Shown here: piece by piece, positions 11,931 to 24,301 of the stretch
Layout: each line of letters opens with the position of its first letter
How positions within the stretch are numbered: the first letter of the stretch is position 1
From: Nyssa sinensis
Taxonomy: Eukaryota > Streptophyta > Magnoliopsida > Cornales > Nyssaceae
DNA: 64,000 bases
Assembly: GCA_008638375.1 (NCBI GenBank)
Contig: CM018052.1
Coordinates: 18,796,071-18,860,070, forward strand
Direction of reading: 5' to 3'
The notes under the pieces: model-generated
The model's database searches: none
Seen by the model: only the letters and a program-made list of their open reading frames with translations
What the model was told of the DNA's origin: nothing
Program-made: the position numbers and the translations under genes

Positions 11931-13088
11931 AGTTTACTAATCAATTTCATAATTATTCTAACACATCATCAATTAATTACTTATCTGCCCTCTGTCTGGG
12001 CTGACAATTTATCAAATTTTCATTTGGTGATTTTTCAGGTCGTTACATCTGTTGGACTATGTTTCCTTTTGGTCAATGTCTATATATATTACATATGTAT
12101 AATATGGTCATCTCTAATCATTTATGTTTCTCAAGTCGGCATTCACATTTATTGAGACTGTCTCACTACTTCCATAATGTGTAAGGTGACATTTAACATA
12201 CATTTCCTTATTCTATTGTTTTGCTACCAAAAATTCTATCAAAAATATTATTCTATTTTTACACTATGAGATCAGAAATTGTGTTAGGCTCATAATCATC
12301 TCTTATTTGTGTAAAACAGAAGTATGTTTTTAATTGATTTTGAGCAAAATAAGTTTGAATTAAAATAAATTTAACCCAGTCTGAATTTAAAAATAATAAT
12401 AATAATAATAATTCATCCACACAATAATTATAATCAATGCACCTATCTTAATGTGCACGAACTCCACTTGAGTCCAATTGGCATTCTAGTAGATTGTGCT
12501 ATAGTAATTTCTATATGTATAAGCATGCAACGAAAACACATCCCCTTAGAAGGCTTCATAAAATAAATACAATCTTTTCCAAAAAACATTTACATTGCAA
12601 AATGAACCTCCTACATAAATAAACTAAAAGTAATAAAATAAATAAGAATGTCGTGCCAATGTCTCATATATCCCAAAATAAACCTTGTAATTTCATATAC
12701 CACACAACATGTGTACTATTATATCAAGTTCGTAAGCACAACCAATCACATAATACATCCACATGCATCATAATATAGTAGGTTCTTCAAGGCCAGAGAT
12801 TTTCCATAGATTTTCTACAATAAAAATAATTTTTTAAAAAAAAAAAATTTAATCAATTTTTGGGTTAAAAAAAAAATTTTCAAGCCCAAAAAAATATATT
12901 TAAAATAGGTATAAAAAAATCACCAAAAATAATTTAGGCCCTCCAATAGTGCACAAAACACTTAAATGTAATTTTGATCTCAAAATATAGCCCTCTGAAA
13001 TTTTTTAAAAATATATTTAGACAAGTTTTTAACACTTTTTACACAATAAACATTAAATTTAAAAAAAAAAATTCACAAGCTAAAAATT

Positions 13089-13126
<38 letters not shown>

Positions 13127-14059
13127 GCCTAAATTCAGGTGAGAAGGACACTCTTTAGAGGTGTCAAAAAAAACTGAGCCCAAAATCGCCCCACTTGCTA
13201 ACACGTGTCACCAGAGAATGGGATTTGAAAAATCCATTCTAAAAGCATATTCTTAAAGAAATCCTTTTATGTGCATTTATAGGCACGTTTTAGTTATGGA
13301 GAAGTTCTTGTATGAACAGGATCCATAGACCTGACTTAATATATCGTGCCATTTGGATAAATTGTTTGTCTTTTAAAAAACATAAAAATAACACATTATT
13401 TAAATGTCGAAATTCATGAAACAAGGTCAACGGACCAGGTTCATATAAGAATTCTAAGGTCATACAGGTTAATTCCTTTTGCTGAGTTTGCAATGAAAAT
13501 TAACATTTTGAGATTGCATTATAATACGTGCACCGATAGTGGTCTTAAAATGAAAATAGATAGATTCACGTGCTTAGATGTGTTATGAACACAACTAGGG
13601 ATTTATTCTCTCTCCAATTCATCTTTCGTAATCTCAACTAGGGTTTCTCTTCATGCAAATTGAAATTTTTGGGCTTCTTTCCCATTGATTTTATGTCAAA
13701 AAATTGTGTATAATATATTATTGGAAACCTCTCGAGACAAGGAACAAAACCGTATAAATTTCTTGTACATGTCATTTTTAAGCCTAAAGTTTCGAGTTTT
13801 TTTGAAAAATAATATATTGGGGTTGAGATTTCTAAAAAACAATAATCACAGATCATTAGAAAACTTTAGGGCTTATTAATGAGAGTATAATGAACACATC
13901 TACAATAATAGATCGTTCAAAAAAATATAAAACCTTATAGTTTGAAATAAACCCATTTGGAACAACTTTTGTGAAGTTTCAAACCCATACTACATGCATT
14001 ATAAACACACAAAAGTTTGACCATGCATATACCGTATGTAAGCAAACAAAAAGTATTAA
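11931..14059. other. AT-rich intergenic or decayed transposon DNA
   Basis: No gene seen. Contains an (AAT)n run near 12390-12410, A/T-rich text around 12820-13080, and an (AT)n microsatellite at 13090-13121. The general look (long A/T runs inside otherwise ordinary sequence) is that of old LTR DNA, but no ends are identifiable. Confidence 0.4.
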
Positions 14060-14240
14060 GGCTCTGATACTAATGATGGAAAGATTTTATAAAAATGAGT
14101 GTGAATCTAATTACCTCATGTAGTTTCAATTCGCAAAATCAAAAGGAACCTGTAACTTGTGTTACAGACTTCGTGGTCATGAAGAGAGATCTGCTCGTCT
14201 ATAACATAAGTACTAGACCTCAAAACCAAAGGTCTGGGAA

Positions 14241-15772
14241 CACTACAAGAAACAGGATTATTAGCGGCGTTCACAAGTGCCTCTAATACTCCCAAAAACA
14301 CCGCTAAAAATTTTTGTGGCATTCGCTTGCATGTTGCTAGAAATGCTGCTAATAGTAGTGTCACAAATACAATTAGCGGCGGTCAGAACGAAACACTGCT
14401 AATAAGACACTATTATCGGCATTTTAAAATGACACTAATAAATGTAGCTAAAAAAAATTCAAAAGGATATAGGATGCACCGCTAACAGTCCATTATTAGC
14501 GGTACACAACCGGACCGCTAATAGTCCTCAATTAGCCACGTATTTCGTGCATCGCTAATAATGGACTATTAGCTGCGAACAATGTGCGCCGCTAGTAGTC
14601 CTCTATTAGCTGTGCACAACGCCACTAATATTCCGCTATTAGTCGTGCATGATGTTCACCACCAATAATGTTTTTACAATTTTCACACATGTAATTATTA
14701 CATTCAATTAATTTTTATTTCACCAGTTCAAGCATGTGTCAACAATAATATAATACAATCGCATTCCAAGCAATAGAGAAGTGAAATTTGTGCCATAAAT
14801 ATAACAAAATTTAGTTACAAAATAATTCTAGGTACAATTAAGTAGTAAATTAAAAGTGTTCCAAATATACACATTAATGTATGAGAAAAAAAAAAGAGAT
14901 GAAAAAAGTTATCAGCCCCTGCCTGGTGCAGCTCCACGTCGACACAAGAAATAAGTAATCTGAAAAAAGAAATTCACAAGTATTAGATATGAGTAAAAAA
15001 AATATTAAGAAAATTTAATAAATTACATTTTTTTTTATAACTTGCAAACCGGGCATCCAAGTTGTGTACTGTAAGTTTGAGCACGTGTATTTTATTAGTC
15101 GTGAGGTGTATGAGCGGGTTTGGTGGTGGTTTGACCATTTTCAGGCATTTTGGGCAATCAAATGCCCAAAACAAGTCATTTAAGTTCCTTTTTTTGCATA
15201 AGTTGTAAATCGGGCATCCGAATAGTGTACCGTAAGTTTGAGCACATGTATTTTATTAGTCATGAGGTGTGTGAGCTAGTTTGGTGGTGATTTGACCATT
15301 TTCAAGTATTTTGGGAGGTCAAAGTCCCAAAATAGGCTGTTTAAGTCCTTTTTTTTTCATAAGTTGCAAATCGGGCTACGTGACTCGGTGGCGGCAGCGT
15401 GGCGGGGCCTCGTCAGCCGCAGTGGCAAGAGTGAGTGAGTGAGTGAAAGGGTATCACGAAAAGGGTTAGACGTGCTGGAAATAAAAGGTGTTATTAGTGG
15501 AGTATAGTGTGCGTCGCTAATAACCTAACCTCTAACCAAACAACACTGTTTTATTAAGTTCGTTTATTGGCGATGCACATGTGTGCACTGCTAAAAGTAT
15601 TGAGTATTAGCGACGAACATGTCATTACCAATAAGTATTTGTGTGTCGCTAATACATTCACGCCATTAATTTCGCGCAGGAATGTGATTTTTTTACCTTT
15701 TTGTCGTGCTGCTAATAGTGACCGTTAGCGGCGTTTTTTTGTGCACCGCTAGAGAATCTAATTCTTATAGTG
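14241..15772. mobile_element. non-autonomous CACTA (EnSpm) transposon, 1.53 kb
   Basis: Left end cactacaagaaa; right end attcttatagtg, the inverted form with one difference in the first 11 bases. Flanking trinucleotides are gaa (14238-14240) and gga (15773-15775), a near-match 3 bp target duplication. Subterminal regions at both ends are packed with short motifs of the ctattagcggc / gctaatagt type in both orientations, as expected for transposase binding sites. No transposase is encoded. The middle holds a 161 bp tandem duplication and a GC-rich patch around 15380-15440. Confidence 0.88.
15037..15380. repeat. 161 bp tandem duplication inside the CACTA element
   Basis: ataacttgcaaaccgggc at 15037, ataagttgtaaatcgggc at 15198 and a short third start at 15359: period 161 bp, two full copies plus about 22 bp, with scattered substitutions. 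Confidence 0.85.
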
Positions 15773-16009
15773 GGATGGTAACCTTAGAGAGAGGAAAGAA
15801 CCCTTGAAGGGTGTTGGGAGACTTAATATCCATTGCCTATTATCCCGTAACCACACATGTAGGGATATATAATATAGAATAGACTGAATACAAAATTGAA
15901 CATCTCACTTATTATGATAAGAGTCACAATCTTATCTAAACTCTCCACTCACATCATGTGGATGCTCCACCAAGTATAAACTCAGGTCCAAAGTGGCCCA
16001 AAATCTAAT

Positions 16010-16014
<5 letters not shown>

Positions 16015-16041
<27 letters not shown>
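16015..16041. repeat. (TA)n microsatellite
   Basis: An uninterrupted run of about 13 TA units in an AT-rich context. Confidence 0.9.
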
Positions 16042-16164
16042 CTAATATAGTAAAGCAATGTAATCCACGTGGCACACCTCTTCTTTGATTCATTTAGGCA
16101 AACTCAACATTCCGCAACATATGGACTTCTTTCATATGTGGACTTCAAAAAAAATAATATCAAT

Positions 16165-16339
16165 AATGCTAGGCTTACTTAAAAATTCTACCAAAAGTGT
16201 TTATCTTCATGAGTTGGCAGTCTTGTATTGGCTGGATATCACATCATGATGTGACCTTATGTAATATCCAATTAATACAACACTGCCAACTCATGAAGGT
16301 AAACAATTTTGGTAAAATATGAAGATAAGACTAGCATTA
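16165..16339. mobile_element. foldback MITE
   Basis: Arms of about 75 bp: on the left, aatgctaggcttact, ttctaccaaaagtg and ttcatgagttggcagt; on the right the reverse complement of the same phrases (actgccaactcatgaa, ttttggtaaaat, agactagcatta). They are separated by a short loop around catcatgat. No coding sequence. A fragment with the same left end lies in intron 3 of the TOD1-like gene (49187), and a relative with a different arm core is at 45591. Target duplication not resolved. Confidence 0.75.
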
Positions 16340-18425
16340 CGCAAATTATATACTACAAAAATAAGTTGATGTGGCTTGCAATCCTAAAAATTCTGCTATA
16401 TTCCGCACTCCACACATCTCTCCCATTTTTTCTAAAACCAAACCCACATCTCTTCCATTATCTTTTTAAAAACAAACTGATGCCTCATTTTATTTAAAAT
16501 CTCTCTCATTTTACTTAAAACAAATACCAAACCCACGTCTCTTCCATTATCTTTTTAAAAATAAACTAATGCCTCATTTTACTTAAAATATCTCTTATTT
16601 TATTTAAAACAAATATATAATGCTGCGCAAAAAAAATTAATCCTAACAAATCTGCTGTGTTTTTTCGCTCCTCACTCCTCACATCTCTCCCATTTTTTTC
16701 TAAAACCAAACTCACGTCTCTTCCATTTAAAAAAATATATACTGCTGCGTAAAAAAATTATTGTTGTGTTATGCGCTAAAAAAACACTGCTAAAATAATA
16801 TTGCAATCCTAAAAAAGCTGCTGCGTTTTTTCAATCCTCTATCCGCACATCTCTCCCTTTTTTTCCCCCAAACAAAGGTGGTTTTCAATCAAAACACATC
16901 ATCTATCCCCACTTCTATTCTTTCTGCACGCTGCTGTGATTATTCAAGCACTCACTGGTTTTTTTAGAAAACCGAGAACAAAGGTGGTTTTCAATCGAAA
17001 CACACCATTTATGTCTGCTTCTCCTCTCTCTGCACGCTGCTGGTGTTTTTTTAATTGACTTACTTTCTAATGACCATTTATATATGCTTACCTATTGGGA
17101 CTCGTTATATTTTTCTTAAAAAGGATTGATGTATATATGTATAACATGGTTGCATTTGATTAATTTATGTCCACATTATGTATTTTGTATGTTCAATTAA
17201 TCAAATTGTTCCCTCTATGCATGCATGCTGCCTCTGATACTTATATTCTTTATGCCACATTTTAAATTCCTACGAGAAAATCAGTAGACTATATTAAACG
17301 AAAGTAATAAAATTCTATATAAAGAACTCCTTCCTATTAGGAATTTTCTATTTTTTTAAAAACGGTTCCTACTGGACAAAAGGAGATGAAGCAAACAAGC
17401 AGCCTAGAGATTAGAAGCTAGCAAAAAAATAACTTCAGTGGAATTGAGTGGAGAGATAGATTGCATGAACTCCCATTATCACATGTTTTGTGACGAGATC
17501 TACCTGAACCTTGCATGTACGTGAAACAAGATTAACAAAATTTCTTAACTATCTTTACTATTATTTTCATGCTCTCTTGAATCCCTGGCGGATATCTAGA
17601 TAGATTATTAAAATAAAAAATTATTTGCATGAAGAAGAAACTAACAGCCAAATTTAAAATGATAAAATATTAAGACATGCATCATATTTATAAACAGTCC
17701 AATAAAAATTATGACATGACCTCCATGCAAGCAGGGTCATTTTAAAATTCATGCTTGAAAACACTAAGACATGCATGTACTTGGTTATTTAACACAGTTA
17801 ACATGCAAAACGCATCATGAAAACTAAGGAACAAACACCTCGTAAAAGAAAAGACAACCGATTGGTTATTTATGTCCACGTTATTTATTTTGTACGTTCG
17901 ATGAATCAAATTGTTCCCTCATGCATGCCTCTGATACTTATTATATTTTTTATTTCACATTTTAAACTTATGGCTTTACCTTCACGTCATAAGGTATGGA
18001 ATTTTATTCTTAATAGTATCTTTAAATTAATATAGAGTAATGACTATATATTTATACATAGATTGGGTGTTGGATTATTGCAACGTTACATATTCATAAA
18101 TTTTGAATCTTTACTTTTTCTTCGAGTGAGATTTTTATTTCCGTGTCTTAAATGTTTCTCTCTCTTTATATAATTGATTTACAATTATTTTTGAAGGCAT
18201 TGATTCGCTCTTCTCATCAACGGTCTGTCTCTTACTGTCATGATCGAACATTCTCAAAACAAGTACTTTTACACAATTTATTGTTGATTTGCCTTAATAA
18301 TAGCACTATGCGATTCATTAATGGTAGGTGCAACTAGGCATGTGACTGTGTTCAAATCATGTTTTGTTGTTCCACTCATAAACTTCATATTTATATTTTG
18401 TCAATATTTTAGAATTTATATTACT
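16340..18425. other. AT-rich non-coding DNA with local duplications
   Basis: No gene recognised. From 16418 to 16740 the phrases acatctctcccatttttt, cacgtctcttccatt and gcctcattttacttaaaa recur several times as a degenerate tandem array. A diverged ~105 bp direct duplication is listed separately. Confidence 0.5.
17862..17969. repeat. diverged direct repeat of 17162-17270
   Basis: Both copies contain tttatgtccac, caaattgttccctc, atgcatgc and cctctgatacttat in the same order; they are about 700 bp apart with several small indels. Origin unknown. Confidence 0.75.
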
Positions 18426-18705
18426 CTAACCCTCGCTGTCGCACCATCCCACTAACCAACCAAAGCTATCTCCGTCACCGTCGCCATCACCTCGCCATCG
18501 TTGTTGCCTCTAACTGGTAAGTCTTTCTCTCCCCCTCTCTTGCCATTGTCTTCTACCCCCTCTCTCACTCACACACAAGAAGATTTATGTATTTCCTATA
18601 CTATTATAGGACCTTCCATGAAAAAGAAAGTGAAGTTGTGAAAAAAGAAAAAGAAAGAACCTTTGATTCTTGTGGCTACCTACCTTGTGTTAATTGTGTT
18701 TTTGT
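18426..18705 (+). repeat. left TIR of the MULE
   Basis: Begins ctaaccctcgctgtcgcacc and matches the reverse complement of 26742-27014 through ctctcttgccattg, ccttccatgaaaaagaaag and cctttgattctt. Both arms contain a possible 5' splice site (ctggtaagt here, caggtaagt on the other), so each TIR may hold a promoter and first exon. Confidence 0.85.
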
Positions 18706-18814
18706 GTAATTATTCACTCCACACATATATACTCGCACACACACCTACTGAAAGAGAGCAAGATTGAGTTCATCATATCTTTGTTTTTCTTTGTTTGTAT
18801 AAGTTAATTATTCA

Positions 18815-19015
18815 GTGTTATAAGAGTTGCACCCAATGGTATGGAAGTTACACCTTACATTTGAAATAGTTGCACCAAAAGTTATGAGAGTTGCACCATA
18901 CTTATCTTGTATAAGTGGAATATTCAGTGTTATAATAGTTGCACTAAAGGTTGTAGTAAGTTGCTCCATAACTTTGAAATAGTTGCACAAATGTTACAAG
19001 AGTTGCACTTATTTT
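18815..19015 (+). repeat. gttgcacc-motif array, left
   Basis: Irregular units of about 30-36 bp with gttgcacc/gttacacc following gttatgagag- or cagtgttata-like text. A second block of the same motif lies at 19965-20280 with the added phrase tggttcagaccatgaaa, and a third at 26375-26690. Confidence 0.75.
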
Positions 19016-19159
19016 AGAAATATTTTGTGCTTCGCAAATCTTAGTTCTTACAATGCTTACATAAGTTACACCTGCATTATAAACTTGATTTTCATACACA
19101 TGATTGTAACTATATGACTTGCGCATATTTTTTTGGTAATAAGACTAAAATAAACCATT

Positions 19160-19745
19160 TCATGTGGAAGGAATTAGATTTTTACTGCCATTAGGGTGGA
19201 GAAATAAAAGTTAAAGACGGTCATGTTATTTAAGAAGGAAGTGTAATTAACCTAATTGATGTGAACACCAACACTAGTTTTTAAGATTGTTTAAATGATA
19301 CTTGCATTGCTCTTGGCATTGATCCAGCATGTAAGCATTGCTCTTGGCATTGATCCAGCATGTAACATATTTCACTATAGTAATAAGAATGAGCCTCCAA
19401 AGTTGGTTCGATTGCATGATAATCGTGGGGTACGTTTGATGTGTCGTTTCAATAATGATAAAGCTGATGTTTACGTTACTAATGATACACATACTACTTT
19501 ACCATGTGTAAGCATAAGAATAGTTATTTTCATAATGGATTATTGTTTGATTCAATTAGAATGTGGTATTATTCTGTAACGATCTCAAATGTGCAGGGAA
19601 TCTAATATTTCTGCAAAATCTACACAAACTCCTATTATTGTTGACCAATTCGAGGAACATGATGCGCCTTCTAGTCGACATTGTTCTCATTTTCACAAAG
19701 CCGATCATAATCGAAAGATTTGTAATGAACCTATCCCGGAGTAAA
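19160..19745 (+). pseudogene. mudrA transposase remnant (PB1-like N-terminus and zinc knuckle)
   Basis: Reading frames around 19180-19510 give the typical MULE N-terminal block: HGGEIKVKDGH-like start, INLIDVNTNTSF, LGIDPACNIFHYS, then VRLMCRFNNDKADVYV. It is broken by in-frame stops and by a 31 bp tandem duplication (19305-19366) that shifts the frame. Next comes a plausible GT-AG intron (gtaagcat near 19508 to gtgcag near 19598). After it a frame reads to CSHFHKADHNRKIC, a CX2CX4HX4C zinc knuckle with its second Cys replaced by Phe, ending at a stop near 19745. The DDE catalytic core and SWIM domain that normally lie between are absent, so this copy could not encode active transposase. Confidence 0.7.
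19305..19366. repeat. 31 bp perfect tandem duplication
   Basis: cattgctcttggcattgatc and the following bases occur at 19305 and again at 19336. 31 is not a multiple of three, so the copy breaks the mudrA frame. Confidence 0.95.
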
Positions 19746-19964
19746 ATCTTTGTTGTTCTACCCAATTTTTAACACTACTTTTGTAATTTATCTTGGTGCT
19801 TGCAATGATTGTTTTAACTTAATTATGCTATGTAATGACTTTTGTTACATTGTAAACATTTCAATGGATCCACTTTAATGACTTATACAAGCATTATGCA
19901 GTTTTCAACTATTTATATTAGTTTAAGTATTTTGGATTTAGAATTTGTAAATATGCATCTTCTG

Positions 19965-20280
19965 TTGCACCTTTAGTTATGACAGTTGCACCTAAGGTTT
20001 TACACACTTGCTCCTCGTGATTATGTGGGTTGCACCTGGTTCAGACCATGAAATACATGTTGGTTCATAGTGTTATGGGGTTACACCTTAACTTAATATA
20101 GTTGCACCTTAGGTTTTACCTAGTTACTCCCCATGGCTGTGAGGGTTACACCTGGTTCAGACCATGAAATGTAAGTTGGTGCATAGTGTTATGGGGTTAC
20201 ACTTTAGGTTAATATTGTTACACCTTAGGTTTTACTCAGTTGCTCCCACTGGTTATGAGGGTTGCACCTGGTTCAGCAAC
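19965..20280 (+). repeat. gttgcacc-motif array, second block
   Basis: Three longer units containing cacctggttcagaccatgaa, catagtgttatggggtta and gttgcacct; spacing about 120 bp with internal 35 bp sub-periodicity. It lies between the mudrA remnant and the hAT insertion. Confidence 0.75.
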
Positions 20281-20585
20281 ATCAAAAATATAAAACCTAC
20301 TATTTAGACTAGTTTCACAATTACAAAACATTCACATCATTGGACTATTTAAACCAAACATTCACAAATTTCAAATAAATTAAACATACAAAAAGTAAAA
20401 AGTTTGTATTGACATCCTTTTCCCAATGAATTATACATTCACAAGTGTCCACACCATGTCCAAATTACATTGTTCAAATTACATAAACCCCAAAACATCT
20501 TGACGTAACATTTGCGGATATATTGGATGTGTTCCTACAAAAAAAAAATATATAATTTAAATACGTAGCCAAGATTGGTTCAAAT

Positions 20586-20922
20586 TAGGCCTGGCAAACA
20601 TGATTTGGATCCACCAACCCGCCCGGATCTGCCCATTAAATAACGGGTTGGATGGCTTTATATTCTAAGTGGGTAAAAAATGGGTTGGGTTTACTAAATC
20701 TGCCAGTTTTACGGGTTGGGCGCGGGTCAGAAACGGGTTCAAAACGGGTTGGTATATAATCCTATAATTCTCTATCATTTCTCATTCCCCTTTTAACACA
20801 GGCCGCCGCACTTCTCTCTCATTTCGCGATTGACTGCGCTCTCTAGGTTGGAAGCTCTCATTGTCCTGTTCGATCTCTCAGTTGGAAGCTCTCATCGTCT
20901 CATTGTTCGATCTGATCGGGCC

Positions 20923-20954
<32 letters not shown>

Positions 20955-22779
20955 TTAGTCTCCACTCTTCTCGCATTTCTCCAAAGTTTGTTCCTCGTCA
21001 TTTCTTTTCTAAATATCTCTCTATTGTCTCTTTCTATTTCTAGAGTCTTTTTTCTTTCTCCATCCTGATTGATCCTGGTCTGAATCCAATTTGTAAGTTA
21101 ATCCGACTCTGATCTCTTAATTGTCTATCAATCATGTTTGCGGAGCACAAAACTTGAATTTTTGCGTTCATTAAAGTTGTTTATGATCTGGGCATTCTTC
21201 AATTTGGTTAGATCTGTTGGTAAATGTGCTTAATCCCCATGTGTTGAATGCTATTAACTTTAATCCATTTAAAGGCATTGCGTAATTTGATCTAGATCTG
21301 CTATATATTGTCATCTAAGGATATGTGTTTGGGTTTCTGAATTTTATGAATAAATGATAAATGGGCTGTCATATTTTTTGCAATCAAGTATGGGATCTGA
21401 TAATTTCGAGTTCATTTCAATGGATTTGTATTGAATTTGAATGTGGGTAGTGTTGAATCTATGCTAGTTGACGCTGATCCTGATAGGATGTGGGAGAGCG
21501 ACTAATTCAAATGATTTTGTCAATAAACTACCTTAGGTTCCATTTGGATCAGTTCTTCTATCTATTCATGTTGTATATTTAGAATATGTGTTGTGCTGTG
21601 ATGGATATAATTGTTTTATGCTTATCCTTGTGAGATCGGGTTAAAAAAATCAAATTTTTTTTTTCAAAGGGAAAATGTATTTCAGTTATTTATATAATGT
21701 CGTTGGTGGAAGTATTTATATAAAAGTATCCTTACATAAGATCTATTCAAAAATTCCTTAATATAGGCTGTTGGGTCGGTGAGGTCATCTTGCTTTGAAA
21801 TGAATTAGGGAACTAATGGTCTGGTCATTGCACCAGAGACTTCCTTTTACACTGGGATTCATAGCTTCATTCTCTCTGTGCTCTTCTCTGTGCTACAAGT
21901 ATCAAACTATATGCTTCCTGCTAAATAGTGATGATATCTGAACTTGTAAAGAATTCATAAGTCCAATTTCTATTCTTTTAACTCCGTTCAATCCATCATG
22001 TGATCTAATGGCTAACATTTTACTTTTTTCTTTTTTTTTTCCAAGCTCTCTCATGGTAAATTTGAATTTACCATGTGAAGTCTGCTGTTTGTTAAGCATG
22101 CTGCTGATTTTGGAAGATTGTTTTCTCCGTTAATTGCAACAGGGTTGGGGTTTTCATGTCATTGACTTCAGACTATTATTGAAAGTCTGTTTGGCTCCTT
22201 CTCGAATGGTTTTTAATTGCGTCTGGTGCAGTGCTACTCTGATTGGTGCTGGTTAGGTCTGGAAGGGCTGATGGTCGGAGTTTGGGGATTCTGGTTCTTG
22301 GTTATTTCTTGATCTCTACAAAATCCATGGGTAGGTTAGGGGCTATTTAAGATGATTAAGACTCTGCCCTGGTGAATTTTTTCAATAAGTACAGCAAGAG
22401 TATTCAAAAGTTTCTCTGTTGTAGAGAAGCCAGAGCTGCAGTCTGATTGTTTTTCTAGTTTAGCTCTGGTTGTCTAAGGTGGTTGTTCCTATAAGGAAGC
22501 TACTCATTTGATTGTCTTTAGTTTCTCCTGATAAAAAAAAAATAGTATTGGAAGATTTTTTCTTTTTGTATGTTATTATCAATTTTATTTTTTGTTATCA
22601 TGCATCTTTCTTTAATTAGTTCATTTTTATTTATTTATTTAAACAGAATCAAACAGTGGAAAAATGGGTCGACCCAGTCCGACCCGACCCGACTTTGACC
22701 CGACCCGTAATGGACCCATTTAGTTGCGGGTCATATTTGGGTCTGACCCGTTTTCAACCCGCCCATTTTGCCAGGTCTA
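20586..22779. mobile_element. hAT transposon, non-autonomous, 2.19 kb
   Basis: Terminal inverted repeats taggcctggcaaa (left) and tttgccaggtcta (right, the inverse with one difference), flanked by a perfect 8 bp target duplication gttcaaat at 20578-20585 and 22780-22787. Subterminal regions carry many acgggttggg / cccgacccg motifs in opposite orientation at the two ends. No transposase domain is found. The interior has a CT microsatellite (20927-20954) and exon-intron-leader-like text, including ttgtaagttaatcc near 21090. That suggests the promoter and untranslated first exon of an autonomous hAT or of a captured host gene. Confidence 0.92.
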
Positions 22780-23138
22780 GTTCAAATGTATCTATACAGA
22801 AGAGATGTTGAAATGAGTACCATGACAAATAAGGAAGTTAGTCTCCCATCCCAACATTCCAAAAATTTGAGCATAAAAATCCCACAAGAGTTATTGCGAG
22901 TGTCAATATTCATTTTTGAATGTTAAAAATGAGTAATATAAGTATGTTAAAAAATTATGAAAACCATAGTATTCTTATGTGTCATTCAATTGATGTGATA
23001 CATGTTGATAAACAACTAAGAAGGTTTTAATGTTCTTTTTCAACCTACAGTTTTTTAGCACTTCATGCATAGCATGAACCTAAAATTAAGAATATTTTGG
23101 GTAAGTTTATAATACATAAATAAAAAGCATGTAATGTA

Positions 23139-23480
23139 CTATATTAGTTGAATAGGAGAAGTTAAGACCATCAAATTCATGAAAGTTGTTTTATACTCTT
23201 TTGCGGCATACGATAAGGGATGAAGCACGTTGACCATATTGTCCCAAATGTTAAAACCAATACAATACCAGTATGTATTCTGCACAATTGGGACAAACAC
23301 CTGCAAGTGTCCAGACAATTTCAAAATTTGTTTGGAGATAATGCACAATATATTTACATAAACCATGTAATTAACAATATTATTACCAATTCAGTTTGGG
23401 CTATATTATAGCCAATAATTGCTGGGTCGAAGAAGGCACTCAATTGCGACGTATCACATTCTATTTGATTGTCATGCATG
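23139..23480 (-). pseudogene. Ulp1/C48 cysteine-protease-like remnant
   Basis: Minus-strand frames give a CDTSQLSAFFDP-like segment (about 23450) and then, after a frame slip, LQVFVPIVQNTYWYCI followed by NMVNVLHPLS. In Ulp1-type SUMO proteases this block is VPIN-HW, with the catalytic His before Trp, and VWILDSL, with the catalytic Asp. Here Tyr and His occupy those places, and no Asp-Cys-Gly block with the catalytic Cys was found downstream. It is a dead copy, presumably a C-terminal exon of the gene whose N-terminal half is at 24779-25430. Confidence 0.55.
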
Positions 23481-24148
23481 ATTCCCAGTCACATATGTTA
23501 TATGTGGATATATCAGTTTTTAAACCTTTGGAAGTAATTCCCAAGTTGGGGTAACATTTGGGAGTGAATGGTTTACTGCAAACTCGGGGTGCATAACGTG
23601 CCTCCGCCTTTACACCCTACCTCTATACCCGTACTGATTATTCTCGTGAGACATGATGAGTATAGAGGCTACCAGGACCACCTGAAAGTAACATCTAGAT
23701 CAAACTTTACATCTAGTGCAAATCATAAACATCTTTAAATTAGAACATGAAGTCTATTACTTACAATAGTTGAGAGCCATCCACGCGGTCCCATTGATTC
23801 AGAAAACTCTCAATGGTCAATAGGAAGACTACCGAGAATGTCCAAAACATTATTGCTACAAAAAGAATATCAAGAATATAAACTTAATATTTCAATTGCA
23901 TTGCCAATGTACTGTTTAATATATAGTGTGTATGATCTTATTGTTTAGGCTCTATATGTATGCAATATGCGTACATTGCATTCTCTTCACTACTAAAATG
24001 CAGCATCATAATCTGGGGTACCGCAATGTATGGGGACTGTTGGGAAGGTCCTAGCTGGGTTGCCCGACAAGGGCATAGTTAACGAGATTCTGTTTGTGCT
24101 TCAGATGGTTGTAATTGGGACTAAGTGGGGCATAGTTATAGAATTGTG

Positions 24149-24301
24149 GGGTTTACAATTGCTTGGATGGCAATATAGACGATGGTGGCCTAAGTGGTAG
24201 GGTTTGCGGTTGCTTGGATCGTGTTGTAAACGATGGTGACCTAAATGGTGGGGTTTACAGTTGCTTAGATGGCGTTGTAGACTGTGGTGGCCTAAATGGT
24301 G
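24149..24301. repeat. 51 bp tandem repeat, three copies
   Basis: gggtttacaattgcttgga and its variants start at 24149, 24200 and 24251. The 51 bp period keeps frames open. On the minus strand each unit gives a 17-residue segment with NPT and QATIVYN-like text, possibly a low-complexity linker of the Ulp1-type gene. Confidence 0.85.

Larger units (their letters stand above)
14060..16015 (-). mobile_element. possible minus-strand LTR hosting the CACTA element
   Basis: gctctgatactaa at 14061-14073 is, on the minus strand, close to the initiator-Met primer binding site tggtatcagagc, and it is followed by tgatgg, a possible LTR end. Sequence on both sides of the CACTA insertion (14074-14240 and 15773-16010) would then be one LTR. 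Its other end is not identified, and only a small part of the evidence is specific. Confidence 0.3.

Noticed and set aside
13638..13879. Overlapping open frames on both strands
   Set aside because: AT-rich chance frames, no domain and no flanking gene structure.
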